From assembly GCF_945859705.1 (NCBI RefSeq), contig NC_079137.1, forward strand, positions 2,670,001-2,734,000: a DNA stretch of 64,000 nucleotides. The letters are read 5' to 3'. Both the position numbers and the translations under genes were made by a program. Positions 1-12,634 of the stretch are shown one piece after another. The notes beneath the pieces are model-generated. The model was not told the DNA's origin, ran no database searches, and saw only the letters and a list, made by a program, of their open reading frames with translations. Origin of the DNA: Episyrphus balteatus (Eukaryota; Arthropoda; Insecta; Diptera; Syrphidae). Numbering within the stretch: position 1 is the stretch's first letter; every line of letters starts with the position of its first letter.

Positions 1-504
1 AAATGCAGTATAACCCTTTTATAGTTGTATGAGGGTGTTATGGTTGAACGCGCTGTGTCGTGGTCGTGCGACTCGTAATGTTTCATTTGTTATATACAAA
101 AGACGGAAGCTACATATAAACCATACACATATAATTTTTTGTCATTAAAAATACACCAACATCCGTCATGTTATTTCTTATTGAGTTAAGTGGGTTTCTC
201 AGGGTTTTATTATTATTTCCGTACTTATTGTTTTTTTTTAACTTTTTAGGGTGTATTTTATGAGTTTTTAACAAGAAACATTTATAAATATATTGAATAT
301 GTGCCGACAATCTTACTAAAATTGGGATACGGAATTTGAAAAACTGTACGACTTAGTTTTTTTAGACGTTGCGATTAACCTTGATCTCATTTTGGTCAGG
401 AAGTTGGAGCTTTAGGTTATCATCCGGATTGACTTTTTCTGGCTGTTCTTTTGAAGAGTTTTCAAGTTCATCGCAATTTAGCAGCTGATATTTATTAAAA
501 AAAA
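1..504. other. AT-rich non-coding stretch
   Basis: No supported gene, RNA or repeat end was seen here. Open frames are short and rich in AT-driven residues (K, N, I, F). Confidence 0.5.
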
Positions 505-1060
505 ACATGTGTGAATTCACACGTGGTAGAAATGAAACCTTGAAAAATCATTTTTTTAAAAAAAAAAAAAACAAACATTACACCATTAAAAAGCTTGCAA
601 ATTTTCCCAAAGAATAGAGCCATACTTAAAGTTTTACAATGCGCAAAAAGTATAAAAATAATTTATTCTAAACAATCATTTTTCATGAAAAAAGCAAAAA
701 AAAATCATTTTTTCTTCTAACACCATTAAATCCATTTTTTATGACAACTTATAATACATTTTATATCATCTGAAAGCTTATATTTTCAGCTCAAAATATT
801 TATATCGCCCATTTCTATGCAACATCTACAAAAAGAGCTAGAATTTTTTGAACCCAACCAGTTTTCATCAAAAAAAAAGCAAAAAAATCAATCTTTTATC
901 TCTTCTTACACCATTAAATCCATTTTTTTAAATCATAACCTATAATAAATTGTATATCATCTGAAAGCTTATTATTTCACCTTTTATATGATGCTTCAAT
1001 CATATTTTAACAATGCCTACAAATAAAGTGAGAAGTTTTCACTTAAAAAAATAAAAATTT
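505..1060. repeat. Dispersed repeat, tandem units of about 170 bp
   Basis: Starts near a short palindromic segment (GTGAATTCACACGTGG) followed by AGAAATGAAACCTTG. Two or three diverged units follow, each with ACACCATTAAATCCATTTTT, then ATCATCTGAAAGCTTAT, then CATCTACAAAAAGAGCTAGA. The same units recur at 17150-17475, and in reverse orientation at 49990-50452 and 51795-51965, where the CACGTGTGAATT end is also present. Family name unknown. Confidence 0.6.
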
Positions 1061-3301
1061 CTGCTGCTATATCGGTTTAAACCTTAAGTAGTAATATCTA
1101 CATAATACTTCCAAGAAACATCTTTGCGGCTACTTTCTACCAAAAAATTTGAGTCATCAAAAAAAAAAAACTGTTGACTAATAGACCGAAATGGATGTCA
1201 TCAAAAAGGCCAACTGACAGTCATCATAAAATTCTTGACAAGCACTTTGACAGCTGGCTGGTCAATACAACCAGCCGCTCTTAATATGTATAAAAAAAAT
1301 TAAATCAACCTTCAGTCTCCAAAAAAAAAAAAAAAAACCATCATAAGATCCCAATAAACTGGATGTAAAATTTTTATAACTCAAATAAAAACAGCGATTT
1401 GTCCCTCTTTCTCGAGAGATCTCATTGTTACAATTTATTGCTCAATAAAATAGGCTTATTTCATCAATATTGTATTAAAAAGTCTTTTTTTTTCCCTCTC
1501 TCTCCTTTGACCTTTTTCTCACTCTCTCTGTCATTCTGATATCTGATAAATTGTCTCGCTTTTAAACCATTTTACGATCATCTGTGTTGTAGACGCGACA
1601 AAATGTGTGCGTGATAATTCATTAATTTTATTCCCCATCCGGCGATAATTCGAGTAGAATTTTCAAAATCAAATCAAAAAGTTATAAAATCCTAAAAATG
1701 AGTTCCCAAAATGACAGAAAAAATTGACAACAAGGAAGAAAATCGAAGAGAAAGAGGAGCGACAAATAATGGCTGTTTAAAATCAATATAAAATCCCAAA
1801 GCCGTTACCGAACCGGATTCGAATTGAAAAAAACATCCATAAAACTCTTCATCTTTTGGATATGTCGCGGTGTCGTTGCCGTCATAGCCGTCATTTATTG
1901 TCTCCAGATTTTATTCGTCTTCGATTGGCTCCGAACATATCATCCTGATGGAGATGATGCGGCATAATGGGGGATGACTCTTCTATGCCATGTATCATGT
2001 CATGTCCATTCGCAGCAACAGCAAGCAATACACACATTCCTAATTCAATATTTTATGATAATCGCCCTCGCTTTTGAGTTGCGACAAGCCGCCGCGCCGC
2101 TGCGCTGCCCCATCATCCACGTCCGTCACTCTTCTTTCCCCAGAAGCATACTGATGGGACTTTTGCGTAGGTTTTATAGAATACTCTCAGTTTGAGAATT
2201 CAAAATTCAAATGACCATCACCATCATTGACCAAACCAGCCACTTATTTGTGTTGTCTCCATTTTTTTGTGATGAGGGAAAGAGGGGGAAGAAATAGGGA
2301 AGAACATTTTTATGGCCACATCATCGAATTAATCAGTTGACACATAAAAATACGCTTAAACACATGATTTACGGATGACAAAAGCCCATAAAGAAGAAGT
2401 CTCTCTGTCTGATGTCGACGAGCGACGACTGGCGATGGCGGAGAGACTGGAGACTGGACCACGCAACAGGGTTTCTTCTTCTTCTGGGGATTGAACCCCA
2501 TTTCTCGTCGAATCCCAAAATCAACTATAATTTGAATAATTTTGGTTTGTTTCATTTCGTTTTTTTTTGGTTTTTTTTTGGATTAAGAGAGACAGAAAAA
2601 AATCAGAAGATTTGTTAACATCTCGATCGTATATCATCTAATTTTCATGTTTAACTGTGCGAGTGATTTGGGCGACAACAATGTTGATGATGAGACGACC
2701 GATGCGATGGACCGTTTTCTGGTTTTGTGGAGCTCAAATATGTGGTTATGATGGTGACTCCTCTTAAACAACATACACATGATGCAGGATGTGCTTCCAT
2801 TTGGAGTAGATATGTGTTGTATTCATGCCCACGTGCCTTTCGACAAACAACACCAACGACGTTTGCTGGTTGGTGCTTGGCACGCTGCTGCTGATGCTGC
2901 ATGGTATAATGGCGACAATTGTCAAACTTTTTATAAATTAGAAGATGGATGCATTATTGAGAGGATTAAGTTGTTCCGGAAATTGTTTTTTGTGTCTACC
3001 ATCAGATGTGACGGTGGTGATCATAAGTATCATTGGACACTCTCTCTCTTTCTGGGCAGCATGTGCCCACGCACCTTTGTTGTAGATGATGGGACTGATT
3101 AACTTGCTCGCAAATGAAGATGAATATACTGTTTAGATAATCTTTTGGAACAAGTTGGACAGTTATTATTGAGAATTCCACCGAGAAACCAAAACATTTT
3201 TTTATGTAGGTAGTTTAAATAGACTTTTACTCCATCACGAACTTGTCAGTGGCTTTCGACTCTTTTTGCAGCTTGTTTTGGGGGAAATAGACTGAGATTA
3301 T
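1061..3301. other. Non-coding upstream DNA with patches of higher complexity
   Basis: No gene can be supported. Base composition is less AT-biased from about 1800 to 3100, so this could hold regulatory DNA or a non-coding exon. A 65-codon stretch without stops at 1770-1967 (+) encodes a hydrophobic run but has no ATG and no clear splice acceptor. A 107-residue open frame at 2779-3102 shows no recognisable domain. Confidence 0.4.
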
Positions 3302-4032
3302 GGGTGATATGCATAAAAAAAAGTAAATGCTTTTACTAGAGAGTTTTCAAGTATATACTATTTTTGATATGCATAAAAATCAAGTAAATGCTGAAAATTA
3401 AGTATTTACTATCAATCATAGTAACAACTTTTTTGGATGAACTTTTTCAGTAAATACTTTATTCCGTATGCATAAAAACTAGTAAGTAATTTTTTACTTT
3501 AGGAATTACTAGATTTTTTCAAGGTTACAAAATACCAACTTGTAAATCTCATAGCATATACTTTTTTTATTTTAACACCGTATATGAAGCCGTGGAAATA
3601 ATGAATAGCAGTATTAAGTCACATTTGAGGCAATCGGTTCTTGATATTAATTAAAATAGGGTTGTTAATTTTTTTTTTCCAAATGGCAGAATTTGTACGT
3701 AGATATTAAATTCCCAAAAAGTCTATAAAAATCGAAGACCGGGTTTTGAATCAAATTATAAACAACTTTATCGTTTTGAAAGGGAAAATGTGGATTGGTT
3801 AAGTGAACACTTTATTAATAAGTAATTTCCAGTAAAATAAAAATACTGATCAGCAAGGTTTTTGCCACAAGAGGTAATTCATTACAAACAAAGAAGAAGA
3901 GCTTCCTTCTTTAAAAACCTCGTTAAATATTTCCGATATCTGTTTGATTACCCGCGATATCTTAAGATGAAATAAATCTTTAGCTCAAAGACAGCACTGG
4001 TCAACCAAAATTTTCTTTTTTTTTGCCACAAT

Positions 4033-4258
4033 AACTAAAATATACCTTTCTGAAGGTTTTTGGGGTACTGAGGTCGAATCCGAAACCTGAAAAATTCTAT
4101 TATCCTCCGTTCTTGAAATATTACCGTTATAAAAATGTTTTTTTTTGTATAACGGTAGTATATGTATATATTTCAAAAACGGATGCTAATAGAATTTTCC
4201 TGATTTCGGATTCAACCTCAGCACACCAAAAACCTTCAGAAAAGTATATTTTGGCAAA
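4033..4258. repeat. Internal inverted repeat of the 3302-5498 element
   Basis: About 100 bp at 4033-4135 (TTTCTGAAGGTTTTTGG to AATATTACCGTTAT) is repeated in inverse at 4148-4258. A third, diverged copy lies at 4845-4945 (CGGTAATATTTCAAAAACGG to AACCTTCAAAAATTAC). Confidence 0.55.
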
Positions 4259-4280
4259 AATCTTGTTGATCAGTGACTTA

Positions 4281-4640
4281 GAGCGGAATTCATAGTCGTT
4301 ACTCAAGTTAAGATTTTTTTCAACTTGAGCATTGACTTGAGAAAATATTTTTCTCAATCAAACTCACAAAGAAATTTGACTAATTTACGTAAACTCTCAT
4401 CTAAAAATGTATTTTTTTTTAAATTCGGTATCGATTTGATTTTGTGTTTGACGCGATTTAACGATGTAACATTAAAGGAAAAAAAATGATAGCGAATAAT
4501 TAAAAAAATATTTATTTTAGATGACAGTTTAATCAAATCAGTCAAATTTAATTGTGAGTTTGATTGAGAAAAATATTTTCTCAAGTCAATGCTCAACTTG
4601 AGAAAAATCTTAACTTGAGTAACAACTATGAATTTCGCCC
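4281..4640. mobile_element. PIF/Harbinger-like MITE nested in another element
   Basis: A 360-bp fold-back. Its left end reads GAGCGGAATTCATAG and the inverted right end GGGCGAAATTCATAG. The arms (about 100 bp) continue through GTTACTCAAGTTAAGAT and TGAGAAAATATTTTTCTCAA. TTA lies on both sides (4278-4280 and 4641-4643). A 3-bp TTA duplication with G-rich ends is typical of PIF/Harbinger. No coding capacity was seen. Confidence 0.65.
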
Positions 4641-5498
4641 TTAAACTTTAAATAAAGTTAAGTTTGTTTTTTACTAATTAACTTAAACTTAAGAAATCTC
4701 GGGCAATAAAAAAGATATCGGAAAGATTTAAACAGTTTTTGGAAAAAAAAATATAGAACCGTTAGAAATTTGTTTGTAATAAATTACCTCACATAAAAGT
4801 ATAGCATTAAAAACGGCCAAAATTACGTTTTTGGTCATTTTATACCTAACGGTAATATTTCAAAAACGGAGGCAAATCAATTTTTTCTGACTTCAGATTC
4901 GAGTTCACTCAAAAAACCTTCAAAAATTACTTTGGTTCGTGTGGTTCTTCGTTTAGTGTCGCCCCAGTTTCAGATTTGTATTCATTAATAAATATTTTTA
5001 TAGCCTCCGCCTTAGCTTTTTTAATAGAGGGTTGCTGTGCTCATATAAGCTTACTCATAAGTACATTAAGCACTTTTAAAATTCGCACAAAAGCTAAGTG
5101 CATTTGGCTTATTGACAAACCTTTCGTATTGCTACTCATCTCTACTGCTGATTTACTTTTGACTCACAAAATAGCACGAACAGATGTTCACAAACTAAAA
5201 TTTAGAAACAGTAAATTTATAATGGATTAAACCGTAAAACTTCCAAAACAATTTATTTGTAAACACCAAACGAATACAAATAATCTAAAAAAAAGTATTT
5301 ACTATAATTTTTGGGTGAATTCTAGTATTTACTTGGATGAATTCAGTATATACTAAAAGTATTTGCCTGCTAGCAGGTACTTTTTTTTATGCATACGAAA
5401 TTAAGTATATACTATGAATTTTACCTTTTACTAGAATTTATAGTATTTACTTTCATGTTTTACTTTAAGTAAGTACTACGTTTTTATGCATATCACCC

Positions 5499-7411
5499 TA
5501 TGTCAGTTAATCATCTACAAACCTGTGACTTTCCGCGTTCGCAGAATAAATAAATAAATAAAACAGAAATGGCCCTAGTTTGGATCCTTGTGGAACTCCA
5601 GCTTTTATGATTTTACTCGTGTTTGCTGATTGGCAGTTGACAATAGATCTGGAATATAGAAACTAGAAAGTTGAAAATATTTTCATAAGAATATTGAAAA
5701 ATAAAAGTTGGTAGAACTTGTGAATTATTCATTGCTGCATGCTGGTAAAGCTGCATGTAAAGAACTGATTATTTTCGCTGGAGAAAGTTTTAAGACATTG
5801 AAGTCGAAGTCCTTTTAATATTGTGCTGATGTTGCAGAAACGTTTTTTGTGGTTGTTGTCCTTCCTGACTTTTTTTAACTGGATCTATGAATAATGTCTT
5901 GAACTTTAACAGAATTAACTCCCTGGATTGTTTTCGTTGAACCTAGCATTTTCCTGATACTATTAGGCTCGCTGAACAGATAAGTGAGAAAATCTAGGGT
6001 GGATTTTGTGAAAATGGGTCAAAAAGTAGTCTGGAAAGGCTTTGGGTCTTATCCTCGCAGGATGTAATACCACTGTTAGTGTTTGAAGCACATATAAAAG
6101 GCCTTTTAACGATAATTAAAAATCCGAGTTTTATTAACTTGATATTAACAACGGAAATTTCAATGTACCTACAGATTTTTTTACATAAATATTTTTAACT
6201 TCAAAAATCTTATCGCCTTTTTCGAAAAACAAAAATAATATAAAATTTTTGCCCGCATCCCTTAATTTTATTACTTTCTTTTTCTTTCCAATAATTCATC
6301 AAGTCGATAACATTATCCTTCTTTCTCACAAAAAGAAAGAAAGTAAAATGTCTCTGTTTTTCTTCATCTTAACAAAGTTTTCTTCCATTTGACTGACATT
6401 ATTCAATTGTTTCACACAACTGAACAAACGACTGACTATAGAGAATGGGGATGAAGGATTTATGTACGAATACGAAAAAAGGAAAAGATATAATACAATT
6501 CAACCATTTTCTGTCATTTCATTTTCCATTTCCCCCATTTTCCTGTGAAAACAATGAAACCCATACACATAAAAACATAAAGAATGATTAATTTCTATTT
6601 TATCCCTTCAAATTGTAACATTGGATGGAATTGACAGTTTTCCAATGATGGCGGCGGCGGATTGTGTCAGTTATTTGAGTGACAGTTTTAGATATCCTAT
6701 CAATGATGGAATACACAGTAAACGAGAAATATAAAAATAATAGCAAAATCGAGAAATTAAATAGAGACAGAAAAAAAATTGAATTATAAAAATGGCTGCC
6801 TGTCAAATATTGTTCTATGTAGGTAGATATATTTTCTTTATTTGTATTTGTGTAGATTATTTTTTTTTTCTGTTTTGTTATTCTGACATTGACATGTGGA
6901 TGGAAAAAAATTAAAATATTTTTTTGAAGAAAAAAAAATATAGAACCTGCTGCCACTAACGCTTATCTCTCAATCAAACAAGAGAGATATAGCCAGGTAG
7001 ATCTCTAACCTAAAAAAACATGTTCAGTGAGGTGTGGGAATTAGAAGAAATTTTCAACTAGGTTTCCTGCTGTCTTTTTTTTTTCTTTCTCTCGTAATTA
7101 TTGTCGTGTATGTATGGGCCTTTATTTTATTCTTTTTTATGGGTATCATAAAAATTGTTAATATTTTTATGTCAATATGATTAAGAGTTATTAAGTGCAA
7201 TAAATAACTATTAAGATAGACAAAAGACAATTACCTACTTAAACAAGTTGTAGATTATGTTTATGAAGGTAGGTAAGGTACCCATAACCATTTTTTAAAA
7301 TGTCATTGATTGAGTGGACCTTCGGAGAAATTCGTTATAAGTTTATAACTAATTTCTAAATTATGTTCTGTTAAGGGCGGCCCTGTGATTAAAAGTTTTG
7401 TTAGTTAGTTA
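5499..7411. other. Non-coding stretch
   Basis: AT-rich DNA with homopolymer runs. The 118-codon minus-strand frame at 6600-6956 is low-complexity and shows no domain. Nothing else can be supported. Confidence 0.5.
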
Positions 7412-7687
7412 GGCCGTGTGTGAATTAGATAGTTAACACCGTGTACAATTTTTGACACTATTGAGGTTAATGAAAAAAATTTCAGCTGTATGGATTATTG
7501 TTTAAAATGTGTTCTGCCTTTTTTCTACCATGATACTTCTTTTCAATAAAAAAAAAAAAACAAAAAACCATCTGCAAAAAAAATTTAACTCAAATTTAAC
7601 CAGGTCCCAGACCCCAATAAATATTCACCTCAATAGTGTCAAAAATTTTAAACGGTGTTAACTATTTAACGCAATTCACACACGGCC
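7412..7687. mobile_element. Small PIF/Harbinger-like MITE
   Basis: 276-bp inverted repeat. Both ends read GGCCGTGTGTGAATT inward and continue with AGTTAACACCGT and ATTTTTGACACTATTGAGGT on each arm. TTA flanks both sides (7409-7411 and 7688-7690). The size and TTA duplication fit a non-autonomous PIF/Harbinger element. Confidence 0.7.
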
Positions 7688-7802
7688 TTAGTGTTTGCCT
7701 GGCTTTAAGGAGAAACTTGCAGAAAATTATATTGAATACAAAACTCGAATAAAGACTGACTTTGAAAAGTTCAATTTTACCTTTATCGTTAAACAAATAA
7801 TT

Positions 7803-9585
7803 TTTACTTGCTCTATAGGGCAAGTATTGGTTTCGTGTAGAAAAAAAAATTTGAGGTTTTAATAAAAACCAACATTACGATGATGGAGAATACCTAAAAA
7901 GTGGTTTTCGTCATTCCGTCCGTTGGTCTGTGCGTCCGTGCGTCTGTGCGTCCATCTATACATCGAGCTAGAGCCTAAACGGATGGATGGATTTGCTTGA
8001 ATCTTGGTACAGATGCTTTTTAAGTTATTCCCTAGACCCGTTTTTTTTTATTTTTTTTAATATCTCCTTTTTAACGCATATCTCCCATATAACGTTTTCG
8101 AGGTATTTCAATTTTCTCGAAAACGGCTCTAACGATTTTTATTAAATTTGGTATACGTAATAGACTTATTGATTTTAACAAAACTGCGTTTTTAGTTTTT
8201 CTCAAAAAAATGCGGAGAACGGAAATATGGCGTTGCCATTTTTCAAAAATTGACATATTTTTTAAGTTTATATATTTCATCAAAGCAAAAGTCAATTTTA
8301 TTAAAAATTTAAAGACATCATTTTGAAGTATACAGGGTGTCCCAAAAGTAATGGATAAAACGAAATATGGTGATAGGCCAAATTAAGGGCTCTCAGAATT
8401 TGGTAACTTGTTTATCCCAAATCTTTGAGGTTTTCGATTTAATGCAGTTTTTGTGAAATTTCGAAAAATCCCGACTTTGCAACAGTATTTTGCTTCCTCC
8501 GCTTATAATTGATTTTTGTTTTTTACAATTCTTTCACTAAAACATTGTCTAATAATAAGAAATAATTAATTAATAAAAATATTTTTTATTTCATATGCCA
8601 TTTTGCTGCAAATTAATTAACAGTTCCATGTTTTATAAAAACTCAATTTCTTTCTTTTATTTCAGAGCAACACCCTGAAAAAATTTTGTATGGTAAGGAC
8701 AATGGTTTATTATTTTGAAAACTTGTCGTGTTATTGCAGTTTTCAAAAAAGTACAAAAGTTTCCAAAGTTGAAGTTAGAACTGAAGATATTACAATTTAA
8801 AAGCAACAAAACAGGGCTTTTAAGAGAAAAATAACAAAGAAAAATAAACACATTTTCTCGAATGTTGTTTGTTTGTTTTCTTTTTGAATAAAAGTCTCGA
8901 TTTTTGTTTGTTATTTTGCTCTGAAAACGTCTGTTTTTTTCGCATTCAAATTAAAATATCTTTCGTTCTAATTTCAACTTTGGAAATTTTTATACATTTT
9001 TGAAAACTGCAATAACACGGCAAGTTTTCACAATAAAAAACCAGTACCACACCATACAAATTTTTTTCAGGGTGTTGCTCTGAAATAAAAGAAAGAAATT
9101 GAGTTTTTATAAAACATGGAACTGTTAATTAATTTGCAGCAAAATGGCGTATGAAATAAAAAATATTTTGATTAATTAATTATTTCTTATTATTAGGCAA
9201 TGTTATAGTGAAAGAATTGTAAAAAACAAAAATCAATTATGAGCGGAGGAAGCAAAATACTGTTGCAAAGTCGGGATTTTTCGAAATTTCACAAAAACTG
9301 CATTAAATCGAAAACCGTAAAGATTTGGGATGAACAAGTTACCAAATTCTGAGAGCCCTTAAGTTGGCCTATCACCATATTTCGTTTGATCCATTACTTT
9401 TGGGACACCCTGTATAATTAAAATTATATTTTTAAAAACATTTAAAAAAAAATTTTTTAATTTAATTCTTAAACTTTCGATTTTTTTTTTTCTCGACACT
9501 AAACAAAATCTTAAATTTGCAATAGATATTTAAGATAAAGATACTGTGAACTACAAGAGCAAGTACGTGCGACCCAGTCGTGCAT
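7803..9585. repeat. Dispersed repeat with CTTGC ends, interrupted by a fold-back
   Basis: Left end TTTTACTTGCTCTATAGGGC; right end, read inverted, CGTACTTGCTCTTGTAGTTC. Inside is a conserved block (TCCGTCCGTTGGTCTGTGCG then GCCTAAACGGATGGATGGAT) that also occurs, diverged, at 10480-11395 (reverse) and 25980-26300 (forward). The fold-back at 8331-9414 is inserted in it. Family name unknown. Confidence 0.5.
8331..9414. mobile_element. 1.08-kb fold-back element with TACAGGGTGTCCC ends
   Basis: The termini TACAGGGTGTCCCAAAAGTA are inverted copies and the arms stay similar for about 500 bp each (for example TCTCAGAATTTGGTAACTTG and its complement). The spacer is only about 50 bp, near 8850-8900. 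TA lies on both sides (8329-8330 and 9415-9416), as expected for a TA-targeting transposase. No transposase is encoded; open frames inside are products of the arms. Confidence 0.7.
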
Positions 9586-10479
9586 TTTATTTTCTAAAGA
9601 ATTGCAGTGTGGTAAATTTAAATCTGTCTTCAGAGGAAATCTTTCAAGTCCGTTTATTTCTAATCTTTTAAGTTCAAAGAAGATATTTAAATCTTTTTAA
9701 TCGGATTTTTTAACCATCGATTCACACAATAATCTCAACTTGTACTTTAATAAAGAAAGAATCAAAAATGTTTTAATTTTTTATATATCCCAATAATCAA
9801 TAATAAATATTCATTGACATAACTACTAACATAAGGCAACTCAATTAGTTTCTTTTTTGTTTTCCATATTAGCGCTCAACCCACATTCAGTCTTCCAATA
9901 AGATCCTCTCACATGATCATCTATTTCTACCTACACTATTATGATTATAATTGCATGAGAAGAGATAGCACCTAAGAGCCACTTCATCTTATCAGTCATA
10001 ATTTCAACTTAATCAAGGTCTTCCAATGATGATGATTCTGATGTTGTGTTGCTCATATGCAACACAGAATTGCCTGACGCATCTTTATTAAGCAAGTTAT
10101 TTAGTTCATTTAACAGAAATTCTCATAAATTTTGTATAATAGAAATGGATGCAGAGGATAGAGGAAAATTAAATGAAATCAAGAAAAGGACCAGGAAACT
10201 GATACACCACTTCCATCCTACTTTGGATGAATTTCTTAATGAAATTTATTTGATGATCTTAAACTAAGTGCGATGTTTGAATCACCTGCTGACAAAAACG
10301 TAGGCACCAATGCATTTCTGCAGGTTTATATGATTATGGTTGGTTTATCGGAAAGAATTAAGTACTTCTTCGTTTGAAATTTGATACAAAAAATTGTATG
10401 CAATGAGCTATCAAAGAGTGTGACTCACACTAGCAAGTATTAGGAATAATAATTCAGAAACAAAATTTTGAAAAAAAAA
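9586..10479. other. Non-coding stretch
   Basis: No gene can be supported. A 73-codon frame at 10046-10267 has a mixed, plausible composition but no recognised domain and no splice context, so it is left uncalled. Confidence 0.4.
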
Positions 10480-11395
10480 ATAAATTTTGTATTTTTTTTT
10501 TTTTTTTTTTTTTGAAAATCACATTTCTGAAAACGTGACATTGAATTTTTTTGAAGTTTTGGCCTTATGTCCTGATAAGTAGTTACTACAAAATGGCATA
10601 CTTACCAACTTTATTTTTAAATAAAAAATTTTTTTTTATAAAAAATTCGTTTCTTAAAAAACGGCTCCAACGATTTTGAATTTATTTTTTTTTTAAATGC
10701 ACCTTAATTCAAAAAACTAAGCTGCATACTTTTTGAAGCTCAATTTCATTAATTTTTTTTTTTGAAGAAGAAGAACGAAGTTGTTTCCATTTGTTTTCGA
10801 AAATTTGATTTTTCAAAAAAAAAATTCAATTTTTTTTTTTAAATCCAAAAATTATTTTTTCAAAATTAATTTTTTTGCTTATATTAAAATTATATGAATG
10901 CTTTTTTATTAAAAGTTTCGTTTAAATCAAATTAGTAGTTTGGCAGAAAATCAGATTTGAAGAAAAATAAAAAAAACGGTTATATGGCAGATACCGTTAA
11001 TAATGATTTTCGAAAACAATTTTTTTCATCAGAAGATAGACCTTGTCTAAAAACTAACATTTGAATTTTTTTTAACAAAATCGTTGGAGCCGTTTTCGAG
11101 AAAGTTGAACTTTTCCGAAATTAGTATACCTATGACAGGTTATTTTTGGTTCAAAAAAAATTAATTCCAAAAACCCCTCTGGAGAGTTTCCAAAAAATGC
11201 CACATTCCAAGTTTGATGTCGATCAGTCCATCCGTTTAGGCTGTAACTCCTTATACAGATAGACTGACAGACGGACTTCCGGGACCACCTTTTTTCGCAT
11301 TCTCTATCAGCATGGAAAATTGTTATCTCAACTTTTTTTTTGTACGAATGCATAACTTGTTATACCTATAGTACCTATATCGCAAGTAAAAATGA
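10480..11395 (-). repeat. Copy of the CTTGC-ended dispersed repeat, reverse orientation
   Basis: Read on the minus strand it begins TTACTTGCGATATAGGTACT. It continues with GGTCCCGGAAGTCCGTCTG and GCCTAAACGGATGGACTGAT, then AACGATTTTGTTAAAAAAAA. The same block is present forward at about 25980-26300. Its inner end blurs into AT-rich sequence. Confidence 0.5.
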
Positions 11396-12607
11396 CACCG
11401 AAGCCAAAAGCGTTTCAGGTAAGACTTTTTTTTACTATGAAGTTTTGTCTACGAAGATAGCATTACATTTCCATGCCAGAAATATGTCAATGTAATACCG
11501 CCTTAAGAGAGAACTATTTATTTAAGCTTCAAGGGAAAGAAAATCAACGGGCCATAAGAAAACCTTATTTTAAACGATCGAGACGTAATTTAAGAACATG
11601 GGAGGTGGTAAAAGATTGAAGATGAGATGAGTAGTTATAAAATCTATCCAAATTTTGGATATCTCATTTCCTTTAGAAAAGCTCATTTCCTTTCGAAATC
11701 TAATCTTGTAGGGTTCTTGACTAATTCCTTAAACCACATTTTATAGTTGTTTAACTTGTACTTATATACAACTTTACTCAAGATTTGCCTTATTGTCAAA
11801 TAAAATCCATCTGTTGTATTTAAAGGACAAAACCACAAAAAGGAAGGAAAACGTTCCTGTTTTTTTTTTTACTCACTGATAATAAGTGAATAGCCATCAT
11901 CATCATCATCTAGAAATCACCCTCTTCTATATGTATTTGCTCTCATGTATTTTTGCCAGTCAGTGTCTCCAAATGCTTTATAGAGAAGATTGACTTTGTT
12001 AGAAAAAACAACAGAAACAAAAACAATAAGCCCTTAAAATTGTTGTCACAAAACTGGCTTGTGCGGTAGCAGTAAATTGGGTGATAACTCGTCCTTAATG
12101 GTTTTTGTGCAGTTTTTTTTCTTTGTTATATTTTTGCTTTTTAACCAGTCGCTCATTCTTAAGCATCATCCCTTGACTATACTTTCGTGGTATAACTAAT
12201 CGTAAATGTTAAGAACGACCAAAAAGGGTGACAAATGCGAATAATGGTTTAATTTTCTCTGGAGAAGTCGAGTCGTCCCTAAAAACCAGCTTTTCAATCT
12301 CTCTGGGATGCTCCCCCGTTTACCGAGTGGCTCGCATATAATACAACCTAAAGCTACTATTAACATATGTCTATATCAAAGCGACAGAAAAATGCGCGCT
12401 CATCCTTCCATCATTCTCATTGCAAGGATATTAGCATTCGAGAGAATCTCTTTTTTTTTTGGTTTGGTTATGACAACAACGACAGCACGATAAGGACTTA
12501 ATGTGCTTGTATAAGGCTTGTAGGTAGAGACTTAGGGTAGATAAATGATTAAGAGGCGAAAAAACCCATAAGCAGGATGTTTTTAATTGGTCTTTCTCTC
12601 TTTCTAG
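11396..12607 (+). other. Sequence upstream of the zinc-finger start, ending in a splice acceptor
   Basis: No coding exon was found. The stretch ends in a pyrimidine-rich acceptor (TCTTTCTCTCTTTCTAG, AG at 12606-12607), so 12608 is the likely 5' end of the exon carrying the start codon. The gene must have at least one further, non-coding 5' exon upstream, not located. Confidence 0.55.
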
Positions 12608-12634
12608 GAAAACGGTATTGTATACTAAATTATA

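Larger units (their letters stand above)
3302..5498. mobile_element. Terminal-inverted-repeat element with TATGCATA subterminal repeats
   Basis: Left end GGGTGATATGCATAAAAA is matched in inverse at the right end by TTTTTATGCATATCACCC. Both ends are flanked by TAT, a possible target duplication. Related TATGCATAAAAA motifs recur just inside the left end (near 3368 and 3468) and inverted inside the right end (near 5387), with AGTAAATAC-like words between them. No transposase frame is present, so it is probably non-autonomous. It carries internal repeats and a second, nested element at 4281-4640. Superfamily not assigned. Confidence 0.65.

Noticed and set aside
2779..3102. 107-codon open frame
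   Set aside because: No recognisable domain and no splice context; a chance frame in a less AT-rich stretch is likelier.
6600..6956. 118-codon minus-strand frame with hydrophobic residues
   Set aside because: Composition (F, I, K, N, Y) follows from AT-rich sequence; no homology pattern seen.
10046..10267. 73-codon frame with mixed composition
   Set aside because: No domain recognised and no supporting splice sites; too short to call.
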